Of a stretch of DNA of 64,000 nt, positions 33,990 through 45,992 are shown piece by piece. This DNA comes from Streptomyces sp. NBC_01231. GTDB taxonomy: Bacteria > Actinomycetota > Actinomycetes > Streptomycetales > Streptomycetaceae. Location of the stretch: NCBI GenBank assembly GCA_035999765.1, contig CP108521.1:7502001-7566000 (forward strand), in the 5' to 3' direction. The notes under the pieces were generated by a model. The model was not told the origin of the DNA. It saw only the letters and a list, made by a program, of their open reading frames with translations, and did no database searches. A program made the translations under genes and the position numbers. Numbering within the stretch: position 1 is the stretch's first letter; each line of letters begins with the position of its first letter.

Positions 33990-34772
33990 ATGACCCCCAT
34001 GGTTGATCTCGTCGCCGATCTCGGCGAGGGATTCGGCGCCTACACGATGGGCGACGACGGAGCCCTTCTGGAAATGCTGACCTCCGCCAATGTGGCCTGC
34101 GGGTTCCATGCCGGTGATCCGCGCATCATGGACGCCACCGTTCGGACCTGCGTGGAGCAGCAGGTGGCCGTGGGCGCTCACCCGAGCTTTCCCGACCTGG
34201 TCGGCTTCGGCCGCCGCGCGATGGACCTCACTCCGGAGGAGGTCCGTACGGATGTGCTGTACCAGATCGGTGCCCTCCAGGCGTTCGCGGTCGCGCACGG
34301 TACCCGGGTGCACCACGTCGCCCCACACGGACGTCTGGGCAACCTGGTCGCCGTACACGCCGACTACGCACGTGCCGTCGTGGACGCCGTGGCCGCCCTG
34401 GACGAGTCGCTGATCATCCTGGCGCAGGACGGCGAGCTCGCCGACGCGGCCCGCGCCCGCGGACTGCGCGTGGGCATCGTCGGCATCGCCGACCGCGCTT
34501 ACCGCGAGGATGGGACGCTCGTCCCGCGCTCCGAGCCCGGCGCGGTGATCCACGACCCGGACGAGGTCGCCCGGAGGACGCTGCGGATGGTCACCGAAGG
34601 CGTCATCCGCAGCGTCGACGGCACGGACGTCCCGGTCACCTGTGACACCGTCCTGCTGCACGGAGACAGCCCCGGAGCGATCGCGCTGGCCGGCCGCATC
34701 CGTGAACAACTCCTCGCCGCCGGCGTCGGCATCACCTCTCTCGACAAGGTGCTGAGCGGCAAGGGCGACTGA
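33990..34772 (+). CDS. pxpA: 5-oxoprolinase subunit A (LamB/YcsF family)
   Basis: A 260-residue LamB/YcsF protein. Its start VDLVADLGEGFGAYTMGDD and the histidine-bearing NVACGFHAGDPRIM and VGAHPSFPD are hallmarks of PxpA. With PxpB and PxpC it carries out ATP-dependent opening of 5-oxoproline (pyroglutamate) to glutamate in the cytoplasm. The ATG at 33990 follows GGAGG at 5 nt. The next gene begins 2 bp after its stop. It is first of a seven-gene operon whose other members suggest that a substituted pyroglutamate may be the real substrate. Confidence 0.9.
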   Translation: MTPMVDLVADLGEGFGAYTMGDDGALLEMLTSANVACGFHAGDPRIMDATVRTCVEQQVAVGAHPSFPDLVGFGRRAMDLTPEEVRTDVLYQIGALQAFAVAHGTRVHHVAPHGRLGNLVAVHADYARAVVDAVAALDESLIILAQDGELADAARARGLRVGIVGIADRAYREDGTLVPRSEPGAVIHDPDEVARRTLRMVTEGVIRSVDGTDVPVTCDTVLLHGDSPGAIALAGRIREQLLAAGVGITSLDKVLSGKGD

Positions 34773-34773
34773 C

Positions 34774-35545
<772 letters not shown>

Positions 35546-35553
<8 letters not shown>

Positions 35554-36532
35554 AACCCTCACGGTCCGGACCGCGGGCCTCGTCACCGTGCAGGATCTCG
35601 GCCGGGTCGGCCGTTCCCGCTACGGACTGCCCGCCAACGGAGCCGCCGACCAGCACTCGGCGCGCGTCGCCAACGTCCTGTGCGGCAACGACGAACGCGC
35701 CCCGCTGCTGGAGATCACGGCTCTGGACTTCGCGTGCGTTCCCTCCAGCGACATCCTCATCGCCGTGACCGGCGCACCCGCCGACCTGACCGTCGAAGGA
35801 GGGGGCCGCCCGCAGTGGGAACCGGTCTCCGTGCGCGCCGGAGAGACCATTCGCGTCAGCGGCATCCGGCGGGGGCTGCGCGTCTACCTGGCCGTGCTCG
35901 GCTCGTTCGAAGCGGACTACCTTCAGGGCAGTTGTGCTCCCGACACCATCCTGGGATTCGGCCCCGCCCTGCGAAACGGCGACGAACTCGTCCTGCGCAC
36001 GGCCTGCCCGTCCATCGACCACCCCTTTTCGGGGATACCGCTGTTCCGCCTGCACGCGCCCGTCCCCCCGTTCCCCGGCACCTGGACCATCGACGTCACC
36101 GACGGCCCCGACCGGGCCGAGTTCGGAGACACGGGAAGGCGACTGTTCGACGGACCCTTCACCGTCAGCCCGCAGAGCAACCACATCGGCCTGCGGCTGC
36201 GGGGCGAGGTGCCCCGCCGAGTCACCAAGGGCGAGGTGCTCTCCCGCGGCGTCCCCATCGGCGCCGTCGAAGTACCGGCAGGGGACGAACTCCTCGTGCT
36301 GCACCGCGGCCGCGGCGTCACGGCCGGCTACCCCGTCCTCGGCGTCGTCACCGCCACCGGTCTGTCCGCCCTGGGGCAGGTCCGCCCCGGGCAGGCCATC
36401 CGCTTCCGCCATCGCACCCGCGACCAGGCGGTCAGCGCCCACCGCTCGCAACGCAACGCCATCGCCGCCCTGCGAACCCGAGTCCGCACGGTCTTCGACT
36501 CCCTGCGCATCCGCGCTCCCGTCGGCAGCTGA
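35546..36532 (+). CDS. pxpC: 5-oxoprolinase subunit C (KipA-like)
   Basis: A 328-residue PxpC/KipA protein (biotin-dependent carboxyltransferase-like fold). Family motifs include VQDLGRVGRSRYGLPANGAAD, AVTGAPADLTV, LGFGPALRNGDEL and SRGVPIGAVEVPAGDELLVL. With PxpAB it completes the 5-oxoprolinase. The start overlaps the pxpB stop, so the two are translationally coupled. An 87-bp gap precedes the transporter gene. Confidence 0.9.
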
Positions 36533-36619
36533 CACACCGCCCCGCTCAGCAGCCCCCCTCGCCCGCCCGCACGGAGCCAAAACGTCCTTCATCCCCAGCC
36601 TGCGCCAGACAGGAGAGCC

Positions 36620-37930
36620 ATGCGCACCGTGGCCGCTCAGCCAGTCCCCAACACCGTCGACCCCAGAACAGCCCGCAAGGTCACCCTCGCAGGGTGTGTC
36701 GGGATCTTCGCCGAGCTCTACGACAACGGCATCTTCGGCTTCATGGCCGGAACGCTCGCCGCTGTCTTCTTCCCCGGCTCGGACAACGCCATCCAGCTCG
36801 TCTTCCTCGGCTACGCCGTCTCCTTCTTCTTCCGCCCCCTGGGCGCCATCATCTGCGGCCACCTCGGCGACCGCATCGGACGCCAGCGGATGCTGGTCTT
36901 CGTCATCCTGCTCATCAGCGCCGCCACCGCGGCCATCGGCGTGCTGCCCACCTACGCGAGCATCGGCGTCGCGGCGCCAGCCCTGCTGATCCTGTTGCGC
37001 GTCGCGCAGGGCTTCTCCGTCGGCGGTGAGGCGTCGGGCGCCATGAGCTTCCTCGCTGAGCACGCCCCGGAGGGCAAGCGCGGCCTCTACACCAGCTACG
37101 CGCAGATCGCGTCGTTCCTCTCCCTGCTCACCGGCACGCTGATCGCCGCCGCCATGACCAGCGGACTCGGTGCCGAACGCATGGAGTCCTGGGGTTGGCG
37201 CATACCGTTTCTGCTCGCCGTCCCGCTCGGCATCACCGGTATCTACATCCGCAGGCGCATCAGTGACACGCCCAACTTCACGCGTCTGAGGGAAGAGGGC
37301 GGCCTGTCCAAGAACCCCCTCAAAGAGGCGTTCACCTCCGCCGAGCACCGCCGCGCCATGCTGCTGGCCCTGTTCATCCCCCTGATGAACGGCTCCGGGT
37401 ACTACGTCCTGTTCAGCTACATGCCCACCTTCATGAGCAGCGAGCTGGACTTCGGCAAGGTCCAGGGCCTTCTCGTCACCGCCTCCAGCCTGGTCGCGAT
37501 CTGTATCGCCATCCCCTACATGGGCCGCCTCTCCGACCGGGTCGGGCGCAAGAAGGTCATCGCCGGCGCCGCGATCACCATGGCCGTCGTCGGCGTCCCC
37601 TGTTACCTCCTGATCGGCACCGGCAACATCGCCCTGGCCGTGGTCGGCGCCTGTGTGATGGCGGTCGTGTTCGCCGGGCACACCGGCGTCATCCACATCC
37701 TGCTCGTCGAACTCTTCCCCACCCGCGTGCGCTACTCCGCCTACGGCCTGGGCTACAACATTTCCTCCGCGCTCTTCGGCGGCACGGCTCCCCTGCTGAT
37801 GACCTACCTCATCGACCGCACGGGCAACACCACCATGCCGGCCTTCTACGCCGTGGTCACCGCCCTCGGCACGCTCATCGCCGTGTCACGGGTGCGGGAC
37901 CGGGCCCACCTTCCGCTGCGCGATTCCTGA
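36620..37930 (+). CDS. MHS-type MFS transporter
   Basis: A 436-residue major facilitator with twelve predicted helices. The metabolite:H+ symporter family motifs are visible: GHLGDRIGRQRMLV after helix 2, RVAQGFSVGGEASGAM, and RLSDRVGRKKVI in the central repeat. Relatives import proline/betaine, citrate, 2-oxoglutarate or shikimate. In this operon it is the likely importer of the cyclic amino acid or organic acid being degraded. The ATG follows GGAG. Confidence 0.88.
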   Translation: MRTVAAQPVPNTVDPRTARKVTLAGCVGIFAELYDNGIFGFMAGTLAAVFFPGSDNAIQLVFLGYAVSFFFRPLGAIICGHLGDRIGRQRMLVFVILLISAATAAIGVLPTYASIGVAAPALLILLRVAQGFSVGGEASGAMSFLAEHAPEGKRGLYTSYAQIASFLSLLTGTLIAAAMTSGLGAERMESWGWRIPFLLAVPLGITGIYIRRRISDTPNFTRLREEGGLSKNPLKEAFTSAEHRRAMLLALFIPLMNGSGYYVLFSYMPTFMSSELDFGKVQGLLVTASSLVAICIAIPYMGRLSDRVGRKKVIAGAAITMAVVGVPCYLLIGTGNIALAVVGACVMAVVFAGHTGVIHILLVELFPTRVRYSAYGLGYNISSALFGGTAPLLMTYLIDRTGNTTMPAFYAVVTALGTLIAVSRVRDRAHLPLRDS

Positions 37931-37952
37931 CAAGACGTCCCGCACCCGCACG

Positions 37953-37963
37953 CCCCCCCCCCC
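37953..37963 (+). repeat. Run of eleven C residues
   Basis: Homopolymer in the 53-bp gap between the transporter and SDR genes, upstream of the AAGGAG ribosome site. It is prone to slippage in replication and in sequencing. Confidence 0.9.
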
Positions 37964-37983
37964 ACATCAAGGAGCACACCAGC

Positions 37984-38727
37984 ATGCCCATCTCCGACTA
38001 CAGGACGGCCCTCGTCACCGGAGCGTCGACCGGCATCGGAGCCGTGGTCGTCGAGCGACTCGCCAAACGCGGCCTGGAGGTCCATGCCGTGGCCCGCAAC
38101 GCGGAGCGTCTCGACGCCCTCGCCCGCGCCACCGGCTGCACACCGCACGCCGTCGACATCACCGACACCGAGGCCCTCACCGCCGTCCTGGACGGCCTGG
38201 AGATCGACGTCCTCGTCAACAACGCGGGAGTCTCACGCACCGGCAACATCCTGACCGCCGACGAGTTCGCCGTCGACGAGCAGGTCGCCGTCAACATCCA
38301 GGCCGTCCTGCATCTCGTACGTCTGCTCATGCCCGGAATGGTCGAGCGCGACCTCGGACACATCGTCAACATCAGTTCCATCGCCGGCGTCTACAACTTC
38401 GGCGGCAACACCATCTACCACGCCACCAAGTCAGCCGTGCACACGCTCTCCCGGCAGCTGCGGGTCGACGGCTACGGCCGCCGGGTCCGCGTCACCGAGA
38501 TCTGCCCGGGGCGTGTGGAGACGGAGATCTTCGGTCGTCTGCTCGGCGACATGGAGGAGGCCCAGCGGCAGTTCTACGACGGCTACGAGTCCCTCAAGCC
38601 GGAGGACATCGCCGATTCCATCGAGTTCGCCGTCGACGCGCCCCGGCACGTCAACATCGGCCACGTCGAGATCCTGCCCACCTTCCAGGTCCCCGGTGGG
38701 CTGAACTTCGAACGCCGGGAGGGCTGA
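37984..38727 (+). CDS. Short-chain dehydrogenase (YdfG/serine 3-dehydrogenase type)
   Basis: A 247-residue SDR. It has the cofactor motif TGASTGIGAVVVERLAKRG, VLVNNAGVSRTG and the catalytic YHATKSAVH, with the C-terminal pattern ICPGRVETEIFGR shared with NADP-dependent 3-hydroxy acid dehydrogenases such as YdfG. It could oxidise the beta-hydroxyl of an amino acid or hydroxy acid within the operon's pathway. The ATG follows AAGGAG; the aminotransferase starts 5 bp after its stop. Confidence 0.87.
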   Translation: MPISDYRTALVTGASTGIGAVVVERLAKRGLEVHAVARNAERLDALARATGCTPHAVDITDTEALTAVLDGLEIDVLVNNAGVSRTGNILTADEFAVDEQVAVNIQAVLHLVRLLMPGMVERDLGHIVNISSIAGVYNFGGNTIYHATKSAVHTLSRQLRVDGYGRRVRVTEICPGRVETEIFGRLLGDMEEAQRQFYDGYESLKPEDIADSIEFAVDAPRHVNIGHVEILPTFQVPGGLNFERREG

Positions 38728-38731
38728 GCAC

Positions 38732-39946
38732 ATGAACACCGCGGAGCGCGTACGGCGTATCAATCCCTCGCCCAGCACGGCGGCGGCGCAGCGCGTGCGC
38801 GAACTCAAGAGCCAGGGGCTCACCATCCTCGACCTGACCGTGGGCGAGCCCGACTTCGACACCCCCGACCACGTCAAGGCCGCCGCGATCCGGGCCATCG
38901 AGGCGGGCGAGACCAAGTACACCCCTGTGAACGGAACGCCGAGGCTGCGTGCCGCGATCGCCGGGAAACTCCGCGAGCGCCACGGGCTGGAGTGCACCGA
39001 CGCGCAGATCACCGTCGGCGGGGGAGCCAAGCAGGTCATCTTCCTCGCCCTGATGGCCACCCTGGACGAAGGGGACGAGGTCATCGTCCCCGCTCCGTAC
39101 TGGGTGTCCTATCCGGACATGGTCCGCGCGAACGACGGCACCCCGGTCGTCGTCGGCTGTCCCGAGGCGGACGGCTTCAAGCTGACCCCGGAGCGGCTCG
39201 GGGCCGCGCTCACCGAGCGCACACGCTGGGTCGTCCTGAACACCCCCGGCAACCCGACCGGATCCGCCTACACCATCGGCGAACTGCGCGCGCTCGCCGA
39301 GGTGTTGCTGGAACACCCCCAGGTGCGTGTCCTCACCGACGAGATCTACGACGAGATCTGGTACCGCAAGGAGGGCACCCCGTCCCTGGCAGCCGTCGAA
39401 CCCCGGCTGGCCGACCGGGTGTTCCTCACCAACGGCGTCTCCAAGACGTACGCGATGACCGGATGGCGGATCGGGTACGGGGTGGGTCCGACGGAGCTGG
39501 TGACGGCGATCAACACGCTGCAGTCCCAGACCTCCTCCTGCCCTTCCTCCGTGAGCCAGGCCGCTGCTGCCGCCGCGCTCACGGGACCGCAGGACTTCGT
39601 CCGGGAAACCGTGCGTGTCTACCGCGCACGCCGCGACGAGACCGTGAAGCTCGTCAACGACGTTCCCGGGCTCAGCTGCACCGTCCCCGACGGAGGCTTC
39701 TACCTCCTGGTCAACTGCCAAGACGTCATCGGGCAGTTCACACCGTCGGGAAGCCGGATAAGGAACGACGAGGACTTCGCCGGCCACCTGCTCGACAGCG
39801 GGCAGGTGGCGGTGATCCACGGAGCCGCGTACGGCGCACCCGGCTACTTCCGCATCTCGTTCGCCACGTCGACGGACGTCCTCACCGAGGCGTGCGAGCG
39901 CATCGCGACGGCCTGCGCAGCGCTGTCCTCCGCCCCCTCCGTCTGA
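38732..39946 (+). CDS. Class I/II aminotransferase (AspC type)
   Basis: A 404-residue PLP enzyme of fold type I. It shows the N-terminal DLTVGEPDFDTPDHVK, substrate loop TPGNPTGSAYT, cofactor Asp/Tyr in LTDEIYDEIWY and the PLP-binding lysine in SKTYAMTGWRIGYG. It moves an amino group between an amino acid and a 2-oxo acid. In this operon it would act on the glutamate-like product released by the 5-oxoprolinase. Confidence 0.9.
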   Translation: MNTAERVRRINPSPSTAAAQRVRELKSQGLTILDLTVGEPDFDTPDHVKAAAIRAIEAGETKYTPVNGTPRLRAAIAGKLRERHGLECTDAQITVGGGAKQVIFLALMATLDEGDEVIVPAPYWVSYPDMVRANDGTPVVVGCPEADGFKLTPERLGAALTERTRWVVLNTPGNPTGSAYTIGELRALAEVLLEHPQVRVLTDEIYDEIWYRKEGTPSLAAVEPRLADRVFLTNGVSKTYAMTGWRIGYGVGPTELVTAINTLQSQTSSCPSSVSQAAAAAALTGPQDFVRETVRVYRARRDETVKLVNDVPGLSCTVPDGGFYLLVNCQDVIGQFTPSGSRIRNDEDFAGHLLDSGQVAVIHGAAYGAPGYFRISFATSTDVLTEACERIATACAALSSAPSV

Positions 39947-39964
39947 CTCATTCGAAAGGTCATC

Positions 39965-40639
39965 ATGATCCGCGTCAGCACCAAGTTCGAGCGGCCGGAA
40001 CCCGCCGTGGTCGAGCGACTGAGCGCCTTCTCCTCGGCGACCATCCATGAGGCACAGGGTCGGCTCGGGGCGCTGGACTCGGCCATCAAGCCGGTCGACC
40101 ACCGCATGTCCCTGTGCGGCCCCGCCTTCACCGTCCAGTGCGCTCCGCGCGACAACCTGATGCTGCAGACCGCCATCGCCTACGCCCGCCCAGGGGACGT
40201 CGTGGTCGTGTCCGCCGGCGCCTACGAGGAGGCGGGCTCCTTCGGAGACGTGCTCGCCAACGCCTGTCAGGCCAAAGGGCTCGGCGGTCTGATCACCGAC
40301 ACCGGTGTCCGGGACACCGAGGACCTGCGCGCCCTGGGATTCCCGGTCTTCTCCCGCAGCGTGTCCATCAAGGGCACGGTCAAGGAGACCGTCGGACCGA
40401 TGTGCGAGCCGGTCACCATCGGCGGCGTGCTCGTCCGCCCCGGAGACGTGATGCGCGCCGACGCCGACGGCGTGGTCGTGGTCCGCCACGAGGACGCCGC
40501 CGAGGCGGTCGTCGCCTCGCAGGAGCGCGTCGACGCGGAGGCGGGGTACATCGCCGGGTATCGGGCGGGCAGGACGGTCGTCGACATGTGCAATCTCGCA
40601 CCGCTTCTCGCGGCGAAGGGTCTGGTGATCGAGGACTAG
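39965..40639 (+). CDS. RraA/HMG-aldolase family protein
   Basis: A 224-residue protein of the RraA-like fold. The full active-site signature of class II pyruvate aldolases is kept: GDVLANACQAKG and TDTGVRDTEDL with Arg116 and Asp117. These residues are needed for 4-hydroxy-4-methyl-2-oxoglutarate (HMG) aldolase and oxaloacetate decarboxylase activity and are absent from true RraA RNase inhibitors. Next to a 5-oxoprolinase and an aminotransferase it most likely cleaves a 4-hydroxy-2-oxo acid to pyruvate plus a second 2-oxo acid. It ends the operon. Confidence 0.88.
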   Translation: MIRVSTKFERPEPAVVERLSAFSSATIHEAQGRLGALDSAIKPVDHRMSLCGPAFTVQCAPRDNLMLQTAIAYARPGDVVVVSAGAYEEAGSFGDVLANACQAKGLGGLITDTGVRDTEDLRALGFPVFSRSVSIKGTVKETVGPMCEPVTIGGVLVRPGDVMRADADGVVVVRHEDAAEAVVASQERVDAEAGYIAGYRAGRTVVDMCNLAPLLAAKGLVIED

Positions 40640-41077
40640 CGGCATTACCCAGGGCGATGCCGGAGGGCGGCCGCTGTGGAGGGTGGCGGGTCGGGTGCCG
40701 AAGATCCGGTAAACCTGCACACCGTTCTACGACAGTGCGCACGGAACCTGACCCGTAGTCACGACCGTGCCGCATTACGTCGGTCTCGGCGCGGGGGTTA
40801 TCCGTCCTGGATACCCGTCGGCAACCCGTCGTACGTGCAGCGAAGAGGCGGGCCGCGTGAAGGAGTCGGTGGGTCCGGTCACCGGCCGGTCATACCGGTG
40901 ACGTCGAGGTCCCGGCTGAGCCTTGTGCCGCTGGCCGTCCCCGTTTGGGCGTGCTTTGATCCAGCGCGTGGCGCAAAGTCGCCGGGAGAGCTCACCCGTT
41001 TCGGGAATCGGGTGAGCTCTGCCGTTCCGAGTAGCGCACGAAGAGCCCAGAAGCAGCACATACGAAGGGAACCGCAC
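40640..41077. other. Intergenic region upstream of the leader peptide gene
   Basis: No gene is supported. The last 100 bp include a long perfect inverted repeat (listed separately) and presumably the promoter of the small peptide gene. TTTGAT near 40950 is the only AT-rich spot and no convincing -35/-10 pair was found. Confidence 0.5.
40987..41020. promoter_or_regulatory. Perfect 12-bp inverted repeat upstream of the peptide gene
   Basis: AGAGCTCACCCG and its exact complement CGGGTGAGCTCT flank a 10-nt spacer, 58 bp before the peptide start codon. It lacks a T tract, so it may be a transcribed leader hairpin or a protein-binding dyad rather than a terminator for the aldolase gene 350 bp away. 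Confidence 0.6.
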
Positions 41078-41080
41078 GTG

Positions 41081-41272
41081 ATGAACCCTGCCTTCCAGGT
41101 CGAAGCAGCCGAGATCTCCGACGCCGACCTGGACAACGTCTCCGGTGGTCTCGGCCTCGGTGGCTCCGGTGGTCTCCTCCTCGAGACGCCGCTCGGGGAC
41201 ATCGCCGGCGGCCTCACGGCCGTCGGCTCGCTCGAGGGCCTTTCGGCGGGAGTCCACACCACCGCCCTGTGA
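41081..41272 (+). CDS. Double-glycine leader peptide, cysteine-free (putative bacteriocin/RiPP-like precursor)
   Basis: A 63-residue peptide. The leader MNPAFQVEAAEISDADLDNV runs into SGG, the classic double-glycine cleavage site with acidic helix (ISDADLDNVSGG). The remaining 40 residues are Gly/Leu-rich (LGLGGSGGLLLETPLGDIAG onward) with few Ser/Thr and no Cys, so it is not a lanthipeptide or thioether peptide. GAAGGGA precedes a GTG at 41078 and the ATG at 41081; either could initiate. No peptidase-type ABC exporter or modifying enzyme lies nearby, so it is an orphan. A very strong terminator follows. Confidence 0.75.
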   Translation: MNPAFQVEAAEISDADLDNVSGGLGLGGSGGLLLETPLGDIAGGLTAVGSLEGLSAGVHTTAL

Positions 41273-41282
41273 CCACACGTGT

Positions 41283-41330
41283 AACCCCTGTGGGCCCCGG
41301 ATCGGACGATCCGGGGCCCACAGGGGTTTT
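41283..41330. terminator. 21-bp perfect-stem terminator
   Basis: AACCCCTGTGGGCCCCGGATC pairs completely with its downstream complement around a GGAC loop, followed by TTTT on the plus strand. It starts 11 bp after the peptide stop and ends 13 bp before the lamin-tail gene's stop, so it probably ends transcription from both sides. Confidence 0.9.
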
Positions 41331-41342
41331 CAGCGGGGTGGG

Positions 41343-41828
41343 TCAGCGGTGTCCGCCACCGCGGTGGTGGCGGCCGCCCCAGGAGAGGTCGTCGATGGCC
41401 CGGCCCCGGTCATTGGTCAGGGTGGCGGTGTCGGAGTGGTTGTCCCACGCGTAGTTGCGGCGGTCCTGGAACACGTCGCTGCGGTTGTCGCGGCCCTCGC
41501 CCGTGTGGACGCGGACGGTGGCACGTCCCTCCAGGCGGTAGTGGCGGAAGGTGTAGGTGCGGCCGTCCTCGGCCGACAGCGTCCAGCCGTCCAGGTTCAC
41601 GCTGTGACGGGTGTTGTTGGTGATCTCCACCCACTCCTTGTTCAGGGAGCGGTTGGACTTGTCGTCGCGGCCGGGGGAGTCGTACTGGGCCTTGCTGATT
41701 TCCACCTTCGACCGGTGCGGGCGGTGGTCGGCCGCCGACGCCGGCAGTGTCACTGCCCCCACCACGGCTCCGGCCGCGAGCGCGGCGGCGACCAGACGGC
41801 GGGCGGTGACAGGCTTGGAAACAGACAT
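41343..41828 (-). CDS. Secreted lamin-tail-domain protein
   Basis: A 161-residue exported protein. Its N-terminus is a signal peptide (KPVTARRLVAAALAAGAVVG, cleavage near PASAAD). The mature part is a lamin-tail immunoglobulin-like fold (KVEISKAQYDSPG, LNKEWVEITNNTRHSVNLDG, WTLSAEDGRTYTF) with a His/Gly/Arg-rich end (SWGGRHHRGGGHR). Bacterial lamin-tail domains occur on extracellular proteins and may bind DNA or cell-surface polymers. The ATG has AGGGGAA upstream. It is monocistronic. Confidence 0.85.
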   Translation of the reverse strand: MSVSKPVTARRLVAAALAAGAVVGAVTLPASAADHRPHRSKVEISKAQYDSPGRDDKSNRSLNKEWVEITNNTRHSVNLDGWTLSAEDGRTYTFRHYRLEGRATVRVHTGEGRDNRSDVFQDRRNYAWDNHSDTATLTNDRGRAIDDLSWGGRHHRGGGHR

Positions 41829-42191
41829 GAGTTCCCCTGTAGGTGCGGTGTGCTGGTGGCGGCCGGTCGGCCGCACACCCACACTTTGGCCTCGGTGTGC
41901 GGGGGATGCGGATAAGACGTGAACCATGTGACAGCCTGTCCACATCTCCGTAACTCTCGCCTGTAACGTCCATCTATGCGCTGAATGCACGATGTTGACG
42001 CCCCGACATGTCAGGGACCCTTGCGGCGCGGGGGACTGACCACCCGCCCGCCATGGCGCGCCACCCCACCACAGCGCGGGCCGTCACTCGAAAGTGGGTA
42101 ACGGGGCGGCGCGGGGCCGCTGTCTCTTCCGGTCCCGCGCACACGTCAGGGCCGACCCGAGTGGGCCGGCCCTGAGGTGGGAGGCGGACGA
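41829..42191. other. Intergenic region between lamin-tail gene and katG
   Basis: Holds the promoter region of the lamin-tail gene (AT-richer at 41900-41990) and the katG terminator at 42146-42175. No gene is supported. Confidence 0.5.
42146..42175 (-). terminator. katG terminator hairpin
   Basis: TCAGGGCCG and CGGCCCTGA form a 9-bp stem with an inner CCC-GAGT-GGG extension, 17 bp beyond the katG stop. Confidence 0.6.
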
Positions 42192-44931
<2,740 letters not shown>

Positions 44932-45368
44932 GCGGCCACCGTACCCCCATAAACACGAACGGTTCAAGAAATGGAATGGGTCCAATTCTCTGGCCGTGTC
45001 GTGGACCGCCCGAAGTCTGGAAGTCGTCATGTCCTGTTCACGAAGGCGTGAGGGAGTCCGATGACCTGGGTGTTCGGCGAGAGGGCCGTGGTTCCGCCGG
45101 GCCCCGTGGCCGACTCCGGTCACCCGGCCCGTCACTCCTCGCGACCGTCCGATCACCCCCGCAGCCGCCGCAGCGCCCCGCCGTCACCCTCAACGCCGCC
45201 GCCCCCGCGAGGTCGCTCCGGTCAGCATGAGGGCCTTGGCCGGGCGGCTCGGTGGGGTGGGGCGGGCGCCGGGGGAGCGACGCCGCGGGCGCACCCGCGT
45301 GGTGCCGGTCGTCAGTACCTCGAAGGCGCCCGGGTACCCCACGGCCGCACCGACCACACGGACCGGCC
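44932..45368. other. furA promoter region and low-complexity spacer
   Basis: The first 60 bp are comparatively AT-rich and must hold the furA promoter and operator (dyad GAACGGTTC at 44958-44966, TTGAAC on the minus strand). The rest is very GC-rich with Pro/Arg-biased frames in every direction; a plus-strand ATG at 45061 has a GAGGGAG site but encodes only low-complexity sequence and is not called. Confidence 0.5.
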
Positions 45369-45869
45369 CTATTCGGCGGCGGAGGGCTCCGTGACGTCGG
45401 TCAGCAGCGCCGACATCGCCTCGCACTGGGCGGGTCCCACGACGTGGCCGAACGCCTGGACGACCGTCTCGGAAAGGGGCTCGGAGGCCTCCGTCAGCAG
45501 GCGCCGGGCCTTCTCGGTGAGGACGACCTCGACGCCCCGCTTGTCGCCGCAGACCGACTTGCGGGTGACGAGGCCGGCGTGCTGGAGGCAGGCGATCTGG
45601 TAGGTGAGCCGGGTCTTGGGGCGGCCCAGGAGCTCCGCGATCCGTGTCATCCGTACGCCCGCGGGCTGCTCGGCCAGCAGGCACAGGACCAGGAACTCGT
45701 CGTGCGAGACGTCGAGCTGCTCCTTGACGGCCACGCGCAGCCGCTGCTCCACGGCCCCGGTCGCCGCGAGCAGGACCATCCAGGCCCGCAGCTCGGCCGG
45801 CAGCAGTCCGCCGCTCTGCGCGGAGGGACATTCGGGCAGGTCGGCGGGGCGCTCGTCGGGGGCGGTCAT
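45369..45869 (-). CDS. MarR-family regulator
   Basis: A 166-residue MarR protein. The winged helix is at about 60-125 (RMTRIAELLGRPKTRLTYQI, then LVTRKSVCGDKRGVEVVLTE); Cys in that wing could make it redox sensitive. The ATG is 20 bp from the first of three operator-like palindromes shared with the divergent yceI promoter. It probably represses itself and yceI until an oxidant or phenolic ligand releases it. Confidence 0.92.
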   Translation of the reverse strand: MTAPDERPADLPECPSAQSGGLLPAELRAWMVLLAATGAVEQRLRVAVKEQLDVSHDEFLVLCLLAEQPAGVRMTRIAELLGRPKTRLTYQIACLQHAGLVTRKSVCGDKRGVEVVLTEKARRLLTEASEPLSETVVQAFGHVVGPAQCEAMSALLTDVTEPSAAE

Positions 45870-45889
45870 GGTCTCGAGTCTACCTGTTG

Positions 45890-45957
45890 TCCAATTTTGG
45901 AGAAGATGGTTGTTCAGATTTGGATAATGGGCTAGCGTGAGGTCATCCAAATTTGAA
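45890..45957. promoter_or_regulatory. Three MarR boxes over the divergent marR/yceI promoter
   Basis: TCCAATTTTGGA (45890-45901), TTCAGATTTGGA (45913-45924) and TCCAAATTTGAA (45946-45957) share a 12-bp palindromic pattern TCCAAATTTGGA. The yceI promoter TTGTTC (45910-45915), N17, TAGCGT (45933-45938) overlaps the middle box, and the third lies just after its start point. Confidence 0.7.
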
Positions 45958-45992
45958 TCACCAACGTGAACGACCATGAACAGGGGCAGACC

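Noticed and set aside
40676..41080. N-terminal extension of the GG-leader peptide frame
   Set aside because: The frame is open upstream, but the ribosome site and the leader pattern start at 41078/41081; the extension is composition-driven.
45061..45603. Plus-strand ATG with GAGGGAG ribosome site upstream of marR
   Set aside because: The product is low-complexity Pro/Arg/Ser sequence that runs into the antisense of the MarR gene; no family match.
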